Part shown: piece by piece, positions 6,219 through 6,336 of the stretch | Numbering within the stretch: the first letter of the stretch is position 1 | Layout: each line of letters opens with the position of its first letter | NCBI GenBank assembly: GCA_003506275.1 | Contig: DOBD01000064.1 | Coordinates: 1-6,336, forward strand | Reading direction: 5' to 3' | DNA from: Bacteroidales bacterium | GTDB lineage: Bacteria; Bacteroidota; Bacteroidia; Bacteroidales; UBA1402 | Length of the DNA: 6,336 nt | Program-made: the position numbers and the translations under genes | The notes under the pieces: generated by a model | Databases searched by the model: none | Told to the model about the DNA's origin: nothing | What the model saw: only the letters and a program-made list of their open reading frames with translations

Positions 6219-6336
6219 TCAATGAAGCATCACCAACACGTCTTTTTTCCGCTCGGCGGGTTCAACGGTCAGTTCTTTGAGCTGGCCGTTTTTCAACGTG
6301 GCTTCTATGGTGGTGTTTTTGGGAGCATGTAGTTTG
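6219..6336 (-). CDS. 3' end of a convergent gene, product unrecognised
   Basis: On the minus strand the frame is open from the window edge to a TGA at 6221-6219, giving 38 residues. The peptide contains APKNTTIEATLKNGQLKEL followed by TVEPAERKKDVLVML. Its alternating strand pattern (NTTIEATL, then a KNGQL turn, then KELTVEP) looks like the last beta-sandwich of a carbohydrate-active enzyme, where 'NTTVEA..NGKL..L.V.P..R..DV' endings are familiar to me. That is a weak impression and not an assignment. Codon use is compatible with the neighbouring genes. Only 4 bases separate its stop from the protease stop, and no terminator hairpin is visible between them, so the two transcripts probably overlap. 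Confidence 0.6.
   Translation of the reverse strand, partial: KLHAPKNTTIEATLKNGQLKELTVEPAERKKDVLVMLH

Noticed and set aside
6241..6250. A T-rich run after the protease stop as a possible terminator
   Set aside because: No stem precedes it, and the run corresponds to Lys codons (ERKKD) of the convergent minus-strand gene.

Overview
The window looks like chromosomal DNA of an anaerobic member of the Bacteroidota, roughly half G+C. Three signs support this: a C-terminal secretion/sorting domain of the type IX secretion system (T9SS), a streptopain-type (C10) cysteine peptidase with its own pro-domain, and the tail of a flavodiiron protein, a family typical of anaerobes that must detoxify O2 or NO. 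No Shine-Dalgarno-like site precedes the starts, which also fits this phylum. No RNA gene, insertion sequence or CRISPR array is visible.

Layout. Bases 1-251 (+) hold the last 82 codons of an A-type flavodiiron protein, ending in its FMN-binding flavodoxin domain. A small perfect inverted repeat sits across its stop codon. After a 30-base gap, bases 282-893 (+) encode a 203-residue exported protein with a signal peptide, one short beta-sandwich module resembling a SprB/PKD repeat, and a T9SS sorting domain. Its stop overlaps the start of the next gene in an ATGA, so the two are almost certainly co-transcribed and translationally coupled. Bases 890-6214 (+) encode a 1774-residue giant exported protein. 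Bases 6219-6336 carry the last 38 codons of a convergent gene on the minus strand, with only 4 bases between the two stop codons.

The giant protein is the main item. Read in order it has: a signal peptide; an 8-residue duplicated linker; a Spi-like pro-domain; a C10 cysteine peptidase domain; an LRR cap and about 17 leucine-rich repeats; two Ig-like modules; a ZU5-like beta-sandwich; a zinc metallopeptidase-like domain with HEYMH and a downstream WAEATA motif; and about 330 beta-rich residues. One polypeptide thus appears to carry two unrelated protease domains separated by a recognition solenoid. It has no recognisable T9SS sorting domain, whereas its small upstream partner does. My inference is that the pair forms a surface or secreted proteolytic unit in which the small protein supplies anchoring, chaperoning or inhibition. 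Activity, partner binding and substrate cannot be established from sequence alone.
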